DNA of 64,000 bases, from the NCBI RefSeq assembly GCF_000151665.1, contig NW_013171827.1:827066-891065 (forward strand), written 5' to 3'. The translations under genes were made by a program, and so were the position numbers. The DNA is from Blastocystis hominis (lineage: Eukaryota; Sar; Bigyra; Opalinata; Blastocystidae). The notes beneath the pieces were generated by a model, which did no database searches, was not told the origin of the DNA, and saw nothing but the letters and a program-made list of their open reading frames with translations. Of this stretch, positions 44,064-55,653 are shown one piece after another (the first letter of the stretch is position 1; every line of letters begins with the position of its first letter).

Positions 44064-44881
44064 TCAAACCTTCAGTCCGTTCTTCTCACAAATCGCCTTA
44101 TACGCCTTTATCGAATTCGGGAATCTATCCATCACTCCATGTCTTCATTCATTTCTACGCTTCTTCGAACGGAGGCTCCGTGCAAATCGTCTCAATCGGA
44201 TACTACTTCGCACAAAATCAGCGATTCTACCTTTTCACGGAGATGATTCAGCACCTCCGCTGTTTCATGTTCGTAGCTGTAGAAGCGGCGCTTGATCACA
44301 TCCAGGTTGTCATCGCTGCGTCCCCTACAGTGAAGCAATAGGGAGAGCACAGTACTGGTCCTTTCCGCGCTCCAACAATCGCTTCTCCAGGAACTCGTAA
44401 CTGCACTGGTACAAAAGGCAGCCAAGAACGTTGCAGCTAGATCCCATTACGTTGACCCAGGTCTGTGGTTGAGTCTGTAACCAGAAACAATACATTGTAG
44501 TTCGACATGTTGCGAGGATAGCCATCCAGCAGCAATACTCCGTTCGTTGTTCTGAGGACTTTGTCCTTTATCAATTCCATCGTCACGTCGGTAGGAACAA
44601 GCGTTCCCTCGTCGAGGTGCTTTTTAATCATGTCAGTGTACTTTCCGGGAGTCTTTACCGTCTACCGATTTATGCAGAGCATGCACAAGTACTTCTCTCA
44701 AAATCTCTCCCACAGAAACGTGGCATCCTCCGAATTTCGCAACGAGGTGATCAGAGTGCTTTCCCTTTCCAGAGCCGGGAGCTCCCAAAACAAAAATCAC
44801 ATTTCCTGCAGTCGAGGAAAAGCATCGGACAGAGCTCTGCAGCGATCTTCCGAGAATCAAACTTGAGCGTAACAGGGACAT
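44064..44881 (-). CDS. UMP-CMP/adenylate kinase family, probably mitochondrial
   Basis: The N-terminus MSLLRSSLILGRSLQSSVRC is Arg/Ser rich, like a mitochondrial presequence. The kinase follows: P-loop GAPGSGKGKHS, the NMP-binding segment (VGEILREVL; TDMIKKHLDEGTLVPTDVTM; GVLLLDGYPRN) and the lid GRSDDNLDVIKRRF. The family moves phosphate from ATP to UMP, CMP or AMP. The residue after GKG is Lys, where the family nearly always has Thr. The C-terminal exons join as YPIETICTEPPFEEA, then FPNSIKAYKAICEKNGLKV, ending at TGA 44064-44066. The poly(A) motif is at 44003-44010. The GRSDD lid favours the UMP-CMP subgroup. Confidence 0.8.
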
Positions 44882-44952
44882 ATAGAAAGGAGAATGTGTG
44901 AGAAAGGGTGGGATCCCACAGTATCGATTTGTAGTTTGGACAAAATAGTAGA

Positions 44953-46207
44953 ATGTTTATTGCTCATAAGCGAGTTGCGGCCGAAGGCGACTTTGTCTTT
45001 TTATTCGAGAGGAAGGACTCGATCATTCCTGTTTTTTTGAAACATGGGGAAAAGTATCAGTGTATTTTGGGTGCATTCCTTCATGACGATATGATTGGAA
45101 AGGAATTTGGATCGATCGTTGTTGTTTTGTCGACTTTCCTAATTTGCAGATAACTTCCCAAACTGGAAATAAATATTTGTATATGCTGCGGCCTACTGCA
45201 GAAATGTGGTCCGGATCGATGAAAACTCGGACGCAAATCATTTTCGCTCTCGATGCGAGTGTTATTATATTCAATTTGTTTATCAAGCCGGGTTCGAGAG
45301 TTGTAGAGTCTGGGACTGGATCGGGTGCGTTGTCGACCGATATAGCGCGTGTGCTCTCTCCCATTGGTCATTTGTTCACATTTGAATACAACGAAATGCG
45401 AGCTACGGAGGCGCGAGCTGAGTTTGAGCGAAACGGGCTGAGCGATATCATTTCTGTGTTCCATCGTGATGCCTACACAGACGGATTTGTGGTGCATGAC
45501 GAATCGAACGAAAAGCTGTGCGTGGACGCGGAGCACCCTGTGGATGCTGTGTTTTTGGACCTTCCCAAGCCTTACAATGGTATTTGCGAATGTCTGCACT
45601 GAGAAATAGCGATCAAGCACGCTTGCGAAGTGCTGAAATACAACGGCCGAATCTGTTGTTTTAGTCCCTGCATTGAGCAGGTGCAGGAGAACTGCCGTAC
45701 GCTGCGTGAGAATAAATTTGAGTGTAGGGAATGGGAGGGAGAGAAGGTAATGGTGTAGTGATTGAGACGATGGAAGTGTTGGTACGCCAGTACGAATTGA
45801 ATAGCATTGACAACAATAACAGCTACACGACGAGAAATCGAAATCGGGAGCGAAACGCAGCAGCAGCGAAAGCAAAGGGTAAAGGAAGCGAAGCGAGCGC
45901 AATGGAGACGGAAAGTAACAAGGAAGAGGGCGAAGGGAACAACGCAGAGGTAAATGAAAGCGAGAAGATGGAATCGAAGGGATCTGTGAAGCGCGAAGAG
46001 CCTGAAGAAGCGAGAGAAAATGAAGGGGAAGAAAAGCCACAAGAGAAAGAAGAAGAAGAAGAAGAAGAAGAAGAACAGAATCAAGGACCGACGCTGTTTG
46101 TGCCTTCAAAGAATGTGATGGAATCGCTTTCTTCGATGATTTTGTCAAAGGGAGAGCATATTGGAAGAGGCCACACGGCTTATTTGACGTTTGCTACGAA
46201 GCTGTAG
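44953..46207 (+). CDS. TRM61: TRM61-type tRNA (adenine-58-N1) methyltransferase catalytic subunit
   Basis: After short introns the chain matches TRM61/TRMT61A. It begins MFIAHKRVAAEGDFVFLFER with FLHDDMIGKEFGS, then YMLRPTAEMWSGSMKTRTQI. The SAM-binding motif is VVESGTGSGALSTDIARVLS, followed by HLFTFEYNEMRATEAR, VDAVFLDLPKPY and CCFSPCIEQVQENCRTL. With TRM6 it makes m1A58 in tRNAs, including initiator tRNA. A long charged insertion (KGKGSEASAMETESNKEEGE to poly-Glu, about 45900-46080) precedes a conserved-looking end (KGEHIGRGHTAYLTFATKL), so the insertion sits before the final strand. It stops at TAG 46205-46207, with TGTTTGTT at 46289-46296. Confidence 0.88.
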
Positions 46208-47094
46208 AAGAGCGAATGATGAATGAAGGAATTGAATGAATTGAAGTAAATTGAATGAATGAACACAATGCAGAGACTGTGAGTTCGTTGTTTGTTAGAA
46301 CAATCAAGAAAATGGAGCTGATTGTATAGTGCTAAAGCGCACAAAGCCTTGGCATCACTTGTTTCACGCACAAGATCATCCAGTTCGATCACCTTCAAAC
46401 AAATGTATTCACCTTCCTCCATTAGTCCCGTGGCTTTGTCCTGGAATGAATTCAGCTCGGCCTCGCTCACCTCCTTCTCGTATAAGAACAGCTTAATGTA
46501 CTCGTCACAACCTCCAGGAGAAGGATACATTCCCGGATAACGATCACCGTACACCTCCTTGGTCATATCGACCAGATCCGATGCATTTATACTGAGTCCA
46601 ACTTCTTCCTTTAATTCCTTTGCCGCAACACCTCCGAAAGCTTCCCCATCAAACACTCCCGCAGGAATTTCGGTAAAACAAGAGTTGGCAATAGGCACGC
46701 GCGGTTGACGCGTTAAAATCGTGTACTTCTTTCCGTTACACTTGAGAACGATCAAAATCGCCACAGAAGGTCCACGCATGAACACAATGCCAGGAACATG
46801 TCTTCCCTCTGGATTCGAAGCTTTGTACACTAAAGATTTGAACTTAATGAACCCGATTCTTCCATTTCCGAAATAGTCAACATTTTGAATATCAATGCTT
46901 TTCACGAGGAGACCATCGTCAATACTATTGACCCAGTTTGTAAAATTAGGATTTTTGAGAATGTCTTGAAGTTGGCATTGACAACTAGCGGTTACAGGCA
47001 CATCAACGCCATGGATTTTTACAGATGCTGACATTGTACGTAAAAAACAAGAGCACGAACGAGCAAATCGAGTGGATTTAAATAGTTGAATCAT
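46180..47094 (-). CDS. Nudix hydrolase, ADP-sugar diphosphatase-like
   Basis: One long exon. The Nudix box is GVFDGEAFGGVAAKELKEEV, with Lys in place of the usual Arg before the first Glu of the REXXEE core. Upstream segments (VKSIDIQNVDYFGNGRIGFI; GIVFMRGPSVAILIVL) and downstream YPSPGGCDEYIKLFLYEKE resemble plant NUDT14-type ADP-sugar diphosphatases, which split ADP-ribose or ADP-glucose. The first 20 residues (MIQLFKSTRFARSCSCFLRT) look like a possible mitochondrial presequence; MSASVKIHG is an alternative start. The protein probably ends near 46310 (NQLHFLD), where an imperfect TGATTGTTCT signal occurs; the remaining Phe/His-rich tail to 46180 overlaps TRM61 and is likely not translated. 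Confidence 0.78.
   Translation of the reverse strand: MIQLFKSTRFARSCSCFLRTMSASVKIHGVDVPVTASCQCQLQDILKNPNFTNWVNSIDDGLLVKSIDIQNVDYFGNGRIGFIKFKSLVYKASNPEGRHVPGIVFMRGPSVAILIVLKCNGKKYTILTRQPRVPIANSCFTEIPAGVFDGEAFGGVAAKELKEEVGLSINASDLVDMTKEVYGDRYPGMYPSPGGCDEYIKLFLYEKEVSEAELNSFQDKATGLMEEGEYICLKVIELDDLVRETSDAKALCALALYNQLHFLDCSNKQRTHSLCIVFIHSIYFNSFNSFIHHSLFYSFVANVK
46289..46307. terminator. 3'-end signal of TRM61, imperfectly inverted
   Basis: TGTTTGTTAGAACAATCA holds the plus-strand TGTTTGTT of TRM61. Its complement gives TGATTGTTCT, a weaker form of the motif placed at the probable end of the opposing Nudix gene. Confidence 0.45.
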
Positions 47095-47390
47095 GGATAT
47101 TTTACCCTTTTTTACCTTTCCATAGTCCTTTCACACTATTTCCTCGATTTACTCCACCCAGATTCCTCTATCTGGTGTATAATAAAACTCTATCCTTTCG
47201 ATTGATCGATGGTAGAATTAATAGTGTTAATGCGAAGCCATGATCGCGGGAATTGCATAATTTTGTGCCATTTCATGATCATCTAAGATGAATCTGGATA
47301 TTTATATTTTGAATAACTCTTTATTTTCAAGGTATGGACATCTTAATGATATGTGTGAAATGTCATATATTTAGTGTTCGCGGGTTCTAA
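47095..47390. other. Intergenic stretch
   Basis: About 300 bp, AT rich, upstream of the Nudix gene. No coding sequence is seen. Confidence 0.4.
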
Positions 47391-47702
47391 CTAGTTTTCT
47401 AGATAACTTACCAATGCCCAGTAAGCATAAGTCTGAGAAAGCTGATAATGCGTCTTCGAATCGCAAGGGATCTCTGAAAGTCGGAGATAGTTAGTGTTTG
47501 TACGAAAAGTGATGATTGTGTAGCTTCCGGAATTATTAACGAACTGACAATCCAAGTTGACTATAGTCTGGACTCCCTCGTCGAGTTGTACGATTTGTTG
47601 TCCGTTCTGAAGTGTAGCAATGAGATAGATTTTGCAAGCGCCATCAGAAAAAACGAACTCGCCGTCTGTAGTTTTTCGATTCCGTTTCGATTCTGTAGGC
47701 AT
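47391..47702 (-). CDS. Small ORF of unknown function, head-to-head with LRR gene
   Basis: From an ATG at 47702 the ORF reads MPTESKRNRKTTDGEFVFSD, then CKIYLIATLQNGQQIVQLDE and GSYTIITFRTNTNYLRLSEI: alternating beta-like segments and about 104 residues. Its ATG overlaps the plus-strand LRR ATG in the palindrome CATG (47700-47703), which is unusual for two real starts. The ORF also runs on upstream into the LRR gene. It may be genuine with a different start, or a shadow. Confidence 0.3.
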   Translation of the reverse strand: MPTESKRNRKTTDGEFVFSDGACKIYLIATLQNGQQIVQLDEGVQTIVNLDCQFVNNSGSYTIITFRTNTNYLRLSEIPCDSKTHYQLSQTYAYWALVSYLEN

Positions 47703-49793
47703 GAGTAATGATGATGTTGCCGAACTTGCCCAAGGATTTGATGCGTCCAACGCCAGAGTCAGCACGTTGGTGATTGCAGGTACCACTCAATCGGAATCCC
47801 TCCTGTTCAGCTTCGGACGACTCCAAGATCGAAGATGAGGACGGTTCCGTTCTCACGGAGCTGATGGAAGCCATCAGCGAGCTCTCCTCGGTCACAACCC
47901 TCGTGTTTTACGGACATGACTTCGAGGTGCTTTCGTTCACCGCGATGCCCGAGAACGTGCAAGAGCTGGTGTTCGACAGTCCGCCTTCTTTTCTCTCTCT
48001 GTGAGCCGTAGAGTGCAAAATCGGCTCGATCGAACTGGACGAGAACGACGCGGCGAGCGTGGAGACCCTTGTGTTTGCCAGTACGTCGCTCTAACGCATC
48101 CTAACTCGCAGATCTGACCAGCGGCGGCACGCTGACGATCCCCGAGAACGCGTTCCAGAACGTGAAGCAGCTGAAGATCGTGCGCTGCCACGCGGAGAAC
48201 GTGGAGATCCAGGACGGCGCGTGCCCGGTGGGCACCATTCTGGAGATGAGCAGCTGCCGCCAATGCGAGACGCTGACGCTGGGCAAGGATTGCTTCTCGC
48301 AGGGAGAGATGCTGCGCGTGACGCGCGTGCCGAATCTGTATCGCATCGAAGTGGGCGAGAACGCGTTCGAGAACGCCTCGGAATGGAACTTGTCGGGTAG
48401 GAAAGGAGGAAGCGAGTGAGAGCCAGCGTCGCTGCTGAAGATTCTGGTGCTGCAAGGCAACAATTTCTGCAAGATGAAGGAGGTGGATCTGCAGTTCCCC
48501 GAGCTGGTCGAGTTCCGGTGCGGTCCCAATTGCATGCAGGAGGCGAAGAGTCTGATCTGCCAGGATTTGGGCAAGCTGCAGAAGCTCATCATCGACGAGC
48601 ACTGCTTCGAGCGATGCAAGAAGCTGTTCTTCAGCGGTGCGGCCTAGATTGGAGTGCTGATGCTCAGATACCGACAATCTGCGTGAATTGGTCTTCGGAC
48701 CCTACACGTTCGGATCGCTCACCGACGAAGATCTCACGCTCTCGGGTACTCTTTATTACCAGCTCGCATCATTGCTAGACTTCCCGCGCTTGGAGCTGCT
48801 GGAGTTCGGAAAGAGCTCGATGGCGAAGCTGGACCGCTTCATCCTGGTGAGTAGGCGCAGCAGGATCTTAACGAATGATTTACAGAGTGCTCGAATTTGC
48901 GCACGCTCCGAATCGGCCCGAAGGCTCTCAAGTCCTGCGAGTACTTCGTCCTGCTGGGTAGGCTGGCCGGCCGGCTGGCCGCTGGAGCGTCGGCTCACCT
49001 CTAGACTACGTGAACCGCGTGCACATGGAGGAGGACGTGGGCAAGCTGCAGATCATCCCCGAGGAGTACCCCAATCTCCCGCAGGAGGCGGAGATTCAGT
49101 GCCAGGCGAACTCGTTCCGCGTGGAGGGCAGCGATTGGGCCCGGGTTTGATCGCGTAGTGTGTCGCCGCCTGCAGGAGATCGAGTTCGGCGCGGAGTGTC
49201 TGAAGAACGTGGAGCACTTCGAAGTGAGCTGTACGTACCGCTGCGCCGAGAGAGCTGACGTGTAGTCCTGAAGCGTCTGAAGAAGATTTCGTTCCCGCAG
49301 TACTTCCTCGAGGAGCTCAAGACCTTCACGATGTCCGGTAGCGTTCTCTCGCCTCCTCTCCACGCTAGACAACCCCAAGCTCACCGACGTGTTCATTCCT
49401 GAGGGCTGCTTCCCGAAGGCGCGGTACTTCTCGCTGCAGGGTAGGAGGCGAGAGCGAGCGCAGCGATGGCATGTAGATCATCCCGCACTGACCACGCTGG
49501 AGATCGAGGATGGCGTGATGGCGAACGGAGGATTCTGTATCATGCGAAGTAGGGGCGAGAGGACGCGCTGAGACGCAGATCTATATCCGACGACGATTAA
49601 CATTAGCAGTCGAAGTATGCTTTGCAGCGCATCCAGTTATAAATCAATCCCCAAGAAGTTACGCCGCGCAATTGTGAAGAATCTGTCTCCGTTCCAGACG
49701 AAGATTGCTTCGGACGCTTTCTTAGGTCAGACATTAGTTGGATCCATTTCTATTCTTGGAATCGTATCTGTTTTGGTGGTTCTTTGTCTTTGA
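47701..49793 (+). CDS. BspA-like leucine-rich-repeat protein with C-terminal membrane anchor
   Basis: Exons of roughly one LRR each, separated by introns of 30-45 nt, read MSNDDVAELAQGFDASNARV, LMEAISELSSVTTLVFYGHD, IPENAFQNVKQLKIVRCHAE, LGKDCFSQGEMLRVTRVPNL, LGKLQKLIIDEHCFERCKKL, LQEIEFGAECLKNVEHFEVS and KLTDVFIPEGCFPKARYFSL: BspA-type (LRR_5) repeats. The last exon ends SISILGIVSVLVVLCL, a single hydrophobic helix, then TGA at 49791, with TGTTTGTT at 49796-49803. No N-terminal signal peptide is visible, so it may be tail-anchored or its first exon may be missing. The role is unknown; such repeats often mediate surface or protein interactions. Confidence 0.7.
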
Positions 49794-49955
49794 TCTGTTT
49801 GTTGCATTCATTTTCGGAGGGGTTTTTAGCATCCTTGATAATCAAGAGTCATGCTGATGATTGGTCATACAGTTTCTCCGTTTTGGGTCTACAATAATCT
49901 TAAAAGGAAAGTTAGATGTAGGGATTGTTGTCGGCGTCCCGCTCTGATCACATAG

Positions 49956-52083
49956 ATGCAAAGTTTGATTCGAAGTGCTCTTCGCAGAACTGGTTCGCTG
50001 GCGGTGGTTGCCCGTTTTGCCAGTACCCGCCCGTTCGCTCCCGTCTTCAATGTGTGGATGCCTGGAATCCGTGACTCGTAGTTCGTGGATCGCTATGTGG
50101 GTCCCCGCGACAACGAGATCTCCGAGATGCTGAAGACCATCGGCTGCACGAGTCTTGACGATCTGATCAATAAGACCATTCCCAAGGAGATTATCACTCA
50201 CGTTTGTATTCCGATCTTTGGATCACCCGCAGAAGATGAAGCTCCCCGAGCCCATTTCCGAGGAGGAGGCCCTGGAGGAGATTCGAGCGATCGCCAAGAA
50301 GAACAAGATCGAGAAGAGCTACCTGGGTGAGGGCTACTATGGCACCTACATGCCCACCGTGATTCAGCGCAACGTGTACGAGAACCCGGGCTGGTACACC
50401 GGCTACACCCCCTACCAGGCCGAGATTTCGCAAGGCCGTCTGGAGTGTCTGCTGAACTTCCAGACCATGATCTCCAACCTGACGGGCCTGCCGATCGCCA
50501 ACTCCTCGCTGCTGGACGAGGCGACGGCTGCCGCCGAGGCGTTCCACATCGCGCACGAGACCTGCAAGAACCGCAAGAAGTTCTTCGTGAGCGAGGACTG
50601 CCACCCCTCCACGATCGCCGTGGTGCGCGAGCGCGCGAACCTGCTGGGCGCGGAGGTGGTTGTGGGCGACGTGCGCAGCGCGGACTTCTCGTCGAAGGAG
50701 TACAGCGGCGTGCTGGTGCAGTACCCCAACACCTACGGAGAGCTGTTCGATTACAAGACCGTGAGTGACGCCATCCACGCTAACGGCGGTCTGTTCATCG
50801 CGGACGCCGACCTGCTGGCGCTGACCGTGCTGAAGACGCCGGGCGAGATCGGCGCGGATGTCTGCGTGGGCTCGACGCAGCGGTTCGGAATCCCCATGGG
50901 CTACGGAGGCCCCGCGGCCGGCTACATGGCCGTGCAGAACAAGCATCTGCGCAAGATGCCCGGCCGTATCATCGGCGTGACGCTGGACCGCCACGGCAAC
51001 AAGTGTCTGCGTCTGGCGCTGCAGGCGCGTGAGCAGCACATCAAGCGCCAGCGCGCGACGTCGAACGTGTGCACGGCGCAGGTGCTGACGGCGAACATGT
51101 CGTGCATGTACGCGATGTACCACGGCCCCGAGGGTCTGAAGAAGATCGCGACGCGCGTGCACAAGATGGCCAACGCGTTCGAGCTGGCGCTGAAGGAGAA
51201 CGGGTTCAGCGTGAAGCCGGCGACGTACTTCGACACGATCACGGTGGACGTGCCCAACGCCGACGAGATGATCCAGAAGGCGCACAAGAAGGGCATTCTG
51301 CTGCGCCGCGTGAGCGACAAGCAGGTCTGCGCCAGCTTCGACGAGACCACCTCGGCCACCGACCTGGTCAAGCTGCTCGAGTGCTTCGACGTGAAGGCGG
51401 ACGCCGCCGACCTGGACGCGCGCTCGTCGGGCGCGATGCCCGCGGAGTTCCAGCGAACCTCGCCGGTGCTGCCGCACGAGATCTTCAACAAATACCACAG
51501 CGAGCACCAGATGACGCGCTACCTGCACATGCTGGAGACGAAGGATCTGTCGCTGAACTACTCCATGATCACGCTGGGCTCCTGCACGATGAAGCTGAAC
51601 GCCACCAGCTCGATGATGCCCATCACCTGGCCCGAGTTCACCAACCTGCACCCCTTCGCGCCGCGCGAGGACGCCAAGGGCTACCAGAAGATCATCGACG
51701 ACATGGACAAGATGCTCTCCACCATCACCGGCTTCCAGAAGATGTCCTTCCAGCCGCTCTCCGGCGCGCACGGCGAGTTCGCGGGCCTGCTGACCATCCG
51801 CAAGTACCTGGACTCGATCGGCGAGGCGAAGCGCAATGTGTGCCTGATTCCGCGCTCTGCGCACGGCACCAACCCCGCCTCGGCCGCCATGAACGGCATG
51901 ACCGTCGTGGAGGTGAACAACCTGGCGAACGGAGCCATCGATCTGCCCGACCTGGAGAAGAAGATCGCCCAGTACAAGGACACGCTGGCGTGCATCATGA
52001 TCACCTACCCGTCCACGTACGGTATCTTCGATGAGGGCATCAAGGACATCGTGAAGAAGGTCCACAACGCGGGCGCGCAGGTC

Positions 52084-52115
<32 letters not shown>

Positions 52116-52917
52116 GGGCCACACCTGCCCCGGCGTGATCGGCGCGGACGTCTGCCACCTCAACCTGCACAAGACCTTCTCCATGCCGCACGGAGGCGGC
52201 GGCCCGGGTGTCGGCGCCATCGGCGTGGCCAAGCATCTGGTCCCGTTCCTGCCCACCAACCCGACGCTCCCCGTGCACAGCGGCGCGGGCAGCATCGTGT
52301 CCGGCGCGCCCTACGGCAACGCCAACCTGCTGCCGATCACGTGGATGTACCTGCGCATGCTGGGCATCGACGGACTGCGCAAGAACACGGCGTGCGCCAT
52401 CCTGAACGCCAACTACATGGCGGCGCGCCTGAGCAAGGACTACCACGTGATGTTCCGCGGCAAGCAGGGAATGTGCGGCCACGAGTTCATCCTGGACGTG
52501 AAGCCGTTCGAGCCGTACGGCATCACGGAGAACGAGATCGCCAAGCATCTGATGGACTACGGATTCCACGCGCCGACGATGTCGTTCCCTGTGCATGGCT
52601 CGCTGATGGTGGAGCCCACCGAGTCCGAGGACAAGCAGATGCTCGACCGCTTCTGCGACGCGCTGATCATGATCCGCAAGGAGATCCAGGACATTGCCGA
52701 CGGCAAGCTCGACAAGGACGACAACCCGCTGAAGAACGCGCCGCACACCGCGCAGGACGTGATCTCGGACAAGTGGAACCACAAGTACTCGCGCGAGCTG
52801 GCCGCGTATCCCACGCCCGAGACCAGAGAGAACAAATACTGGCCGACGTGCGGACAGGTGGACAACACCTGGGGCGACCGCAAGCTGCTCTTCACGGTGG
52901 ACAGCTACAAGAACTAA
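49956..52917 (+). CDS. GLDC: Glycine dehydrogenase (decarboxylating), P-protein of the glycine cleavage system
   Basis: The start MQSLIRSALRRTGSLAVVAR has the Arg/Ser/Ala pattern of a mitochondrial presequence. Two short introns (about 50053-50082 and 50203-50233) precede one long exon. The N-terminal half holds FVDRYVGPRDNEISEMLKTI, then SYLGEGYYGTYMP and NPGWYTGYTPYQAEISQGRL. The C-terminal half holds LGSCTMKLNA, NPASAAMNGM and the PLP lysine in HLNLHKTFSMPHGGGGPG. Both halves are fused, as in eukaryotes and many bacteria, and length is typical (about 960 residues). It decarboxylates glycine and passes the aminomethyl group to the H-protein lipoate. GC content is clearly higher than its neighbours, consistent with strong codon bias. 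The poly(A) motif is at 52968-52975. Confidence 0.96.
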
Positions 52918-53075
52918 TCAACCAACCAACCAACCGCTTCCTTCCTGTTGTTGTATTGTTGTTGGTGTGTTTGTTGGAGGAACCAAGGAACCAAGGAATC
53001 AAGGAATCGAACAAACAAATTGAATGAATGAATGAATGAAAGGACTGTGAACGATGGAAGGGAGTTCGATCGTTG

Positions 53076-55025
53076 CTAGGGATTGGTGCGAGGTCGCTTC
53101 TCGGATGATTGCCCAGCCAGAAGCGCGAGCGCTTGTCTGCGCGAGAGAATCGTATTCTGCTGCTCTTCTTCCTTCATGAACTGCTTGAGCGCTAAGGAGA
53201 ATCACCAACTAACAGGCGAGTGCTACCTGCAGGGCACTGAATTCCGTTTTCCTCGCACAGCTTCACAAACGCAGGGAACAATTTCTTGTTGCGCGCATTG
53301 CAAAACACGCACACGCTGCTCCTCTCTCCCGCCCTCCCCACACGTCCCGCATGGTGAATAAACTCCGAAATCGACGACGCGAACGACCACATCAGAATCT
53401 ACTCCTCGCTCCTCCCATTCGCCTCTACGCAGCGCGCCGATTGCAGCTCCACTCCGCGACCCACAATCCCCGGCGTCGACACCAGCACCTTCAATCGACC
53501 CTGCTGAAACTCCTCGATGGTTCTGCGCCGGTCCGCGAAGGGCGTTTCCACAGTTAGCGAGGTATGAGTGCATTTCGGAAACTCCTCGTCGAGGCATTTC
53601 GTCACTTCCGCGGTCTCCAAACGCGTCTGGCAAAGCACAACCAGCGGCAATTCGATCTCCGACTCCCTGCCTTGCAGTCGGTTTCGCAGCAATTTCGCGA
53701 AGCTCTTTCGCTTCTGCGTGTCTTCGCGCCAAAGAACCGAGTAGTCGAGCGCGCGGTTCAATGTCTCGACGGTCGACACGTTGATCTCCATCGGGTTTTG
53801 AAGCAGAGAAGCGGTCTGCGATCGGAGATTGGGCGTGATGGTGGCTGAGACGATGATTTTCTGGGGCTGAGAGACGCATTCAATGCGCACTTGCAAGCAG
53901 GGCGACGAACAATTCGAAAGAATCGACTGCGTTTGTTCTAAAAAGTCCGATTTGAACAATTGGTCAGCTTCATCGAAGACAACGCAGCGAATTTGATGGC
54001 AGAAAAACGACACTAGTCTTCACCAAAGCCACGCTTCTCTCTACTCCACTCTTTTTCCGATCGAATCAAATCCAAAAGCCGCCCTGGCGTCGCTACCAAG
54101 AAGTTCGCGTTCTGATGGAGGCGATAGCTTTGCTGCTTTTTGCTCCCGCCGCCGATCAGCAGCGCCGAACGAACGCCGTGCTCACTCGTAGCGAGCTCTT
54201 TGAGTTTGTTTTCGATCTGGATGGCGAGTTCCTGGCCAGGAACCAACACCAAAACAATAAAATCTTGGTAGAAACGCGTGGCTTCGAACTAGAAAATATA
54301 AAAAGAATCAGATTGATCTGAGTACGTAGTCCATTAGAAGAAGGGTTAGCGGAATGAGGTACGCGAGTGTTTTCCCACTGCCTGTCGTGCTCTGGAGAAT
54401 AACGTCACGGTTACTGAGAATGCAGGGGATCTATCATCTATTGTTCGAATGGGAAGGACTACGGATTCCATTTGAATTGGGGTGGGTGAAAACACGCCTA
54501 CACTCGTTAAATTGTCTCGTAGAGTGGAAGGAAGGGAAATGTTGTCAAAAGAAAGTACGGAATGTTAGAGAACCAAGCAAATCCTACGAGGATGATAAAA
54601 ATCGCCCCGAATCGAGATGTTGAGGCCTTGCCTTATTTTTAGAATCTGCGGATATTATCGAAAAGGGTAGATGTACATCGATGCTCGAGTACAATCCACT
54701 CCATGTTACGAATTTGTAATATTCGGCGATTCTCCAATTATAAAACTCATTATCTAGCAGATTACGATATGATCAAGGTCCAACCATCCCATTTGGCAGA
54801 AATGCTTAATTCTCTTAGCTTTTTCATATTTTTCTCTTTTTCCAGGTGAATTAGTTTGCACTCCATGCTGCAGACATCTTTATCTGTTTCATCACAAATG
54901 TACTCTCCATATCGACCACAGACCTACAAAAGAAAATTATAAGGTAGGTATACAACGCAAACCGGTTCTCCTGGTTCAGGATATCGTTGATCCTTAGAGA
55001 ACTGAACGATTTTCTCTTCGGACAT
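53076..55025 (-). CDS. DDX59: DDX59-type DEAD-box RNA helicase with HIT zinc finger
   Basis: The first exons join as MSEEKIVQFSKDQRYPEPGE, then [20 protein letters not shown] and CSMECKLIHLEKEK, the zf-HIT domain peculiar to DDX59. Next come the Q motif (FSPTPIQMESIPCILSNRDV), Walker A STTGSGKTLAYLIPL, ATPGRLLDL, DEAD in VVFDEADQLF, SAT in IIVSATI and motif VI HHAGRVGRAGE. The last exon is basic (LSRRQALALLAGQSSEKRPR) and ends at TAG 53076-53078; the poly(A) motif is at 53010-53017. The linker exons between 54590 and 54750 could not be resolved exactly. It is predicted to be an ATP-dependent RNA helicase. Confidence 0.85.
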
Positions 55026-55653
55026 TCCGCAATGCACTGTAATGCGAATTTAAATGCAGAATCCGAATCTAATGAAAAGGAAAGAGAAGTATAAGGAATC
55101 TGGAAAGGATAGATTTGATTCCAAAAGAATCAAGTCGAAATAGTGGTAAAAGCAATGTATTACCTAACAATTTAAATAGATTCACCCAATGTAGATTGAC
55201 AAAGCTTAAATCACATTATTGTTATCAAATTCAAAACTGGTATCAAATGATAGTATTCAAAGTTGTCTATTTTCGATGATTACCAACTTGACCATTAGTA
55301 GTCAAAACAAAGGATCCTTGCAAAATCGATATTGTATTAAAATTGAATTGAATATGCGAATTAAAGCAACTATGTACTGACTGTTATTACTCAGCGCCAT
55401 GACTCGATTTCCATTGTTGCTTTTCTCTTTTAAACTCACATGCGAACATTATTCCACAAATGAGTCTACATACATTTTCAACTCAATCATACTTAATTTT
55501 ACTCTATTTTGAAGCAATACACCCCACTCATAGTAAACCATAAAAACTTGTTCCACATTTGAATCTCTCTCTATTTCACTTTCGTAATCAGGAATCAAAC
55601 AAACAAGTCTAAAGTTGCTTTTTTGACAATTTTCTCATCATTTTCTTTTTCAA
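55026..55653. other. Divergent intergenic region between DDX59 and MCM4
   Basis: About 630 bp of AT-rich sequence with no supported gene. It presumably contains both promoters. Confidence 0.5.

Noticed and set aside
50194-52782. Minus-strand ORF of about 860 codons opposite GLDC
   Set aside because: It is a shadow of the highly biased GC3 codons of GLDC; composition is Val/Arg/His-rich with no domain.
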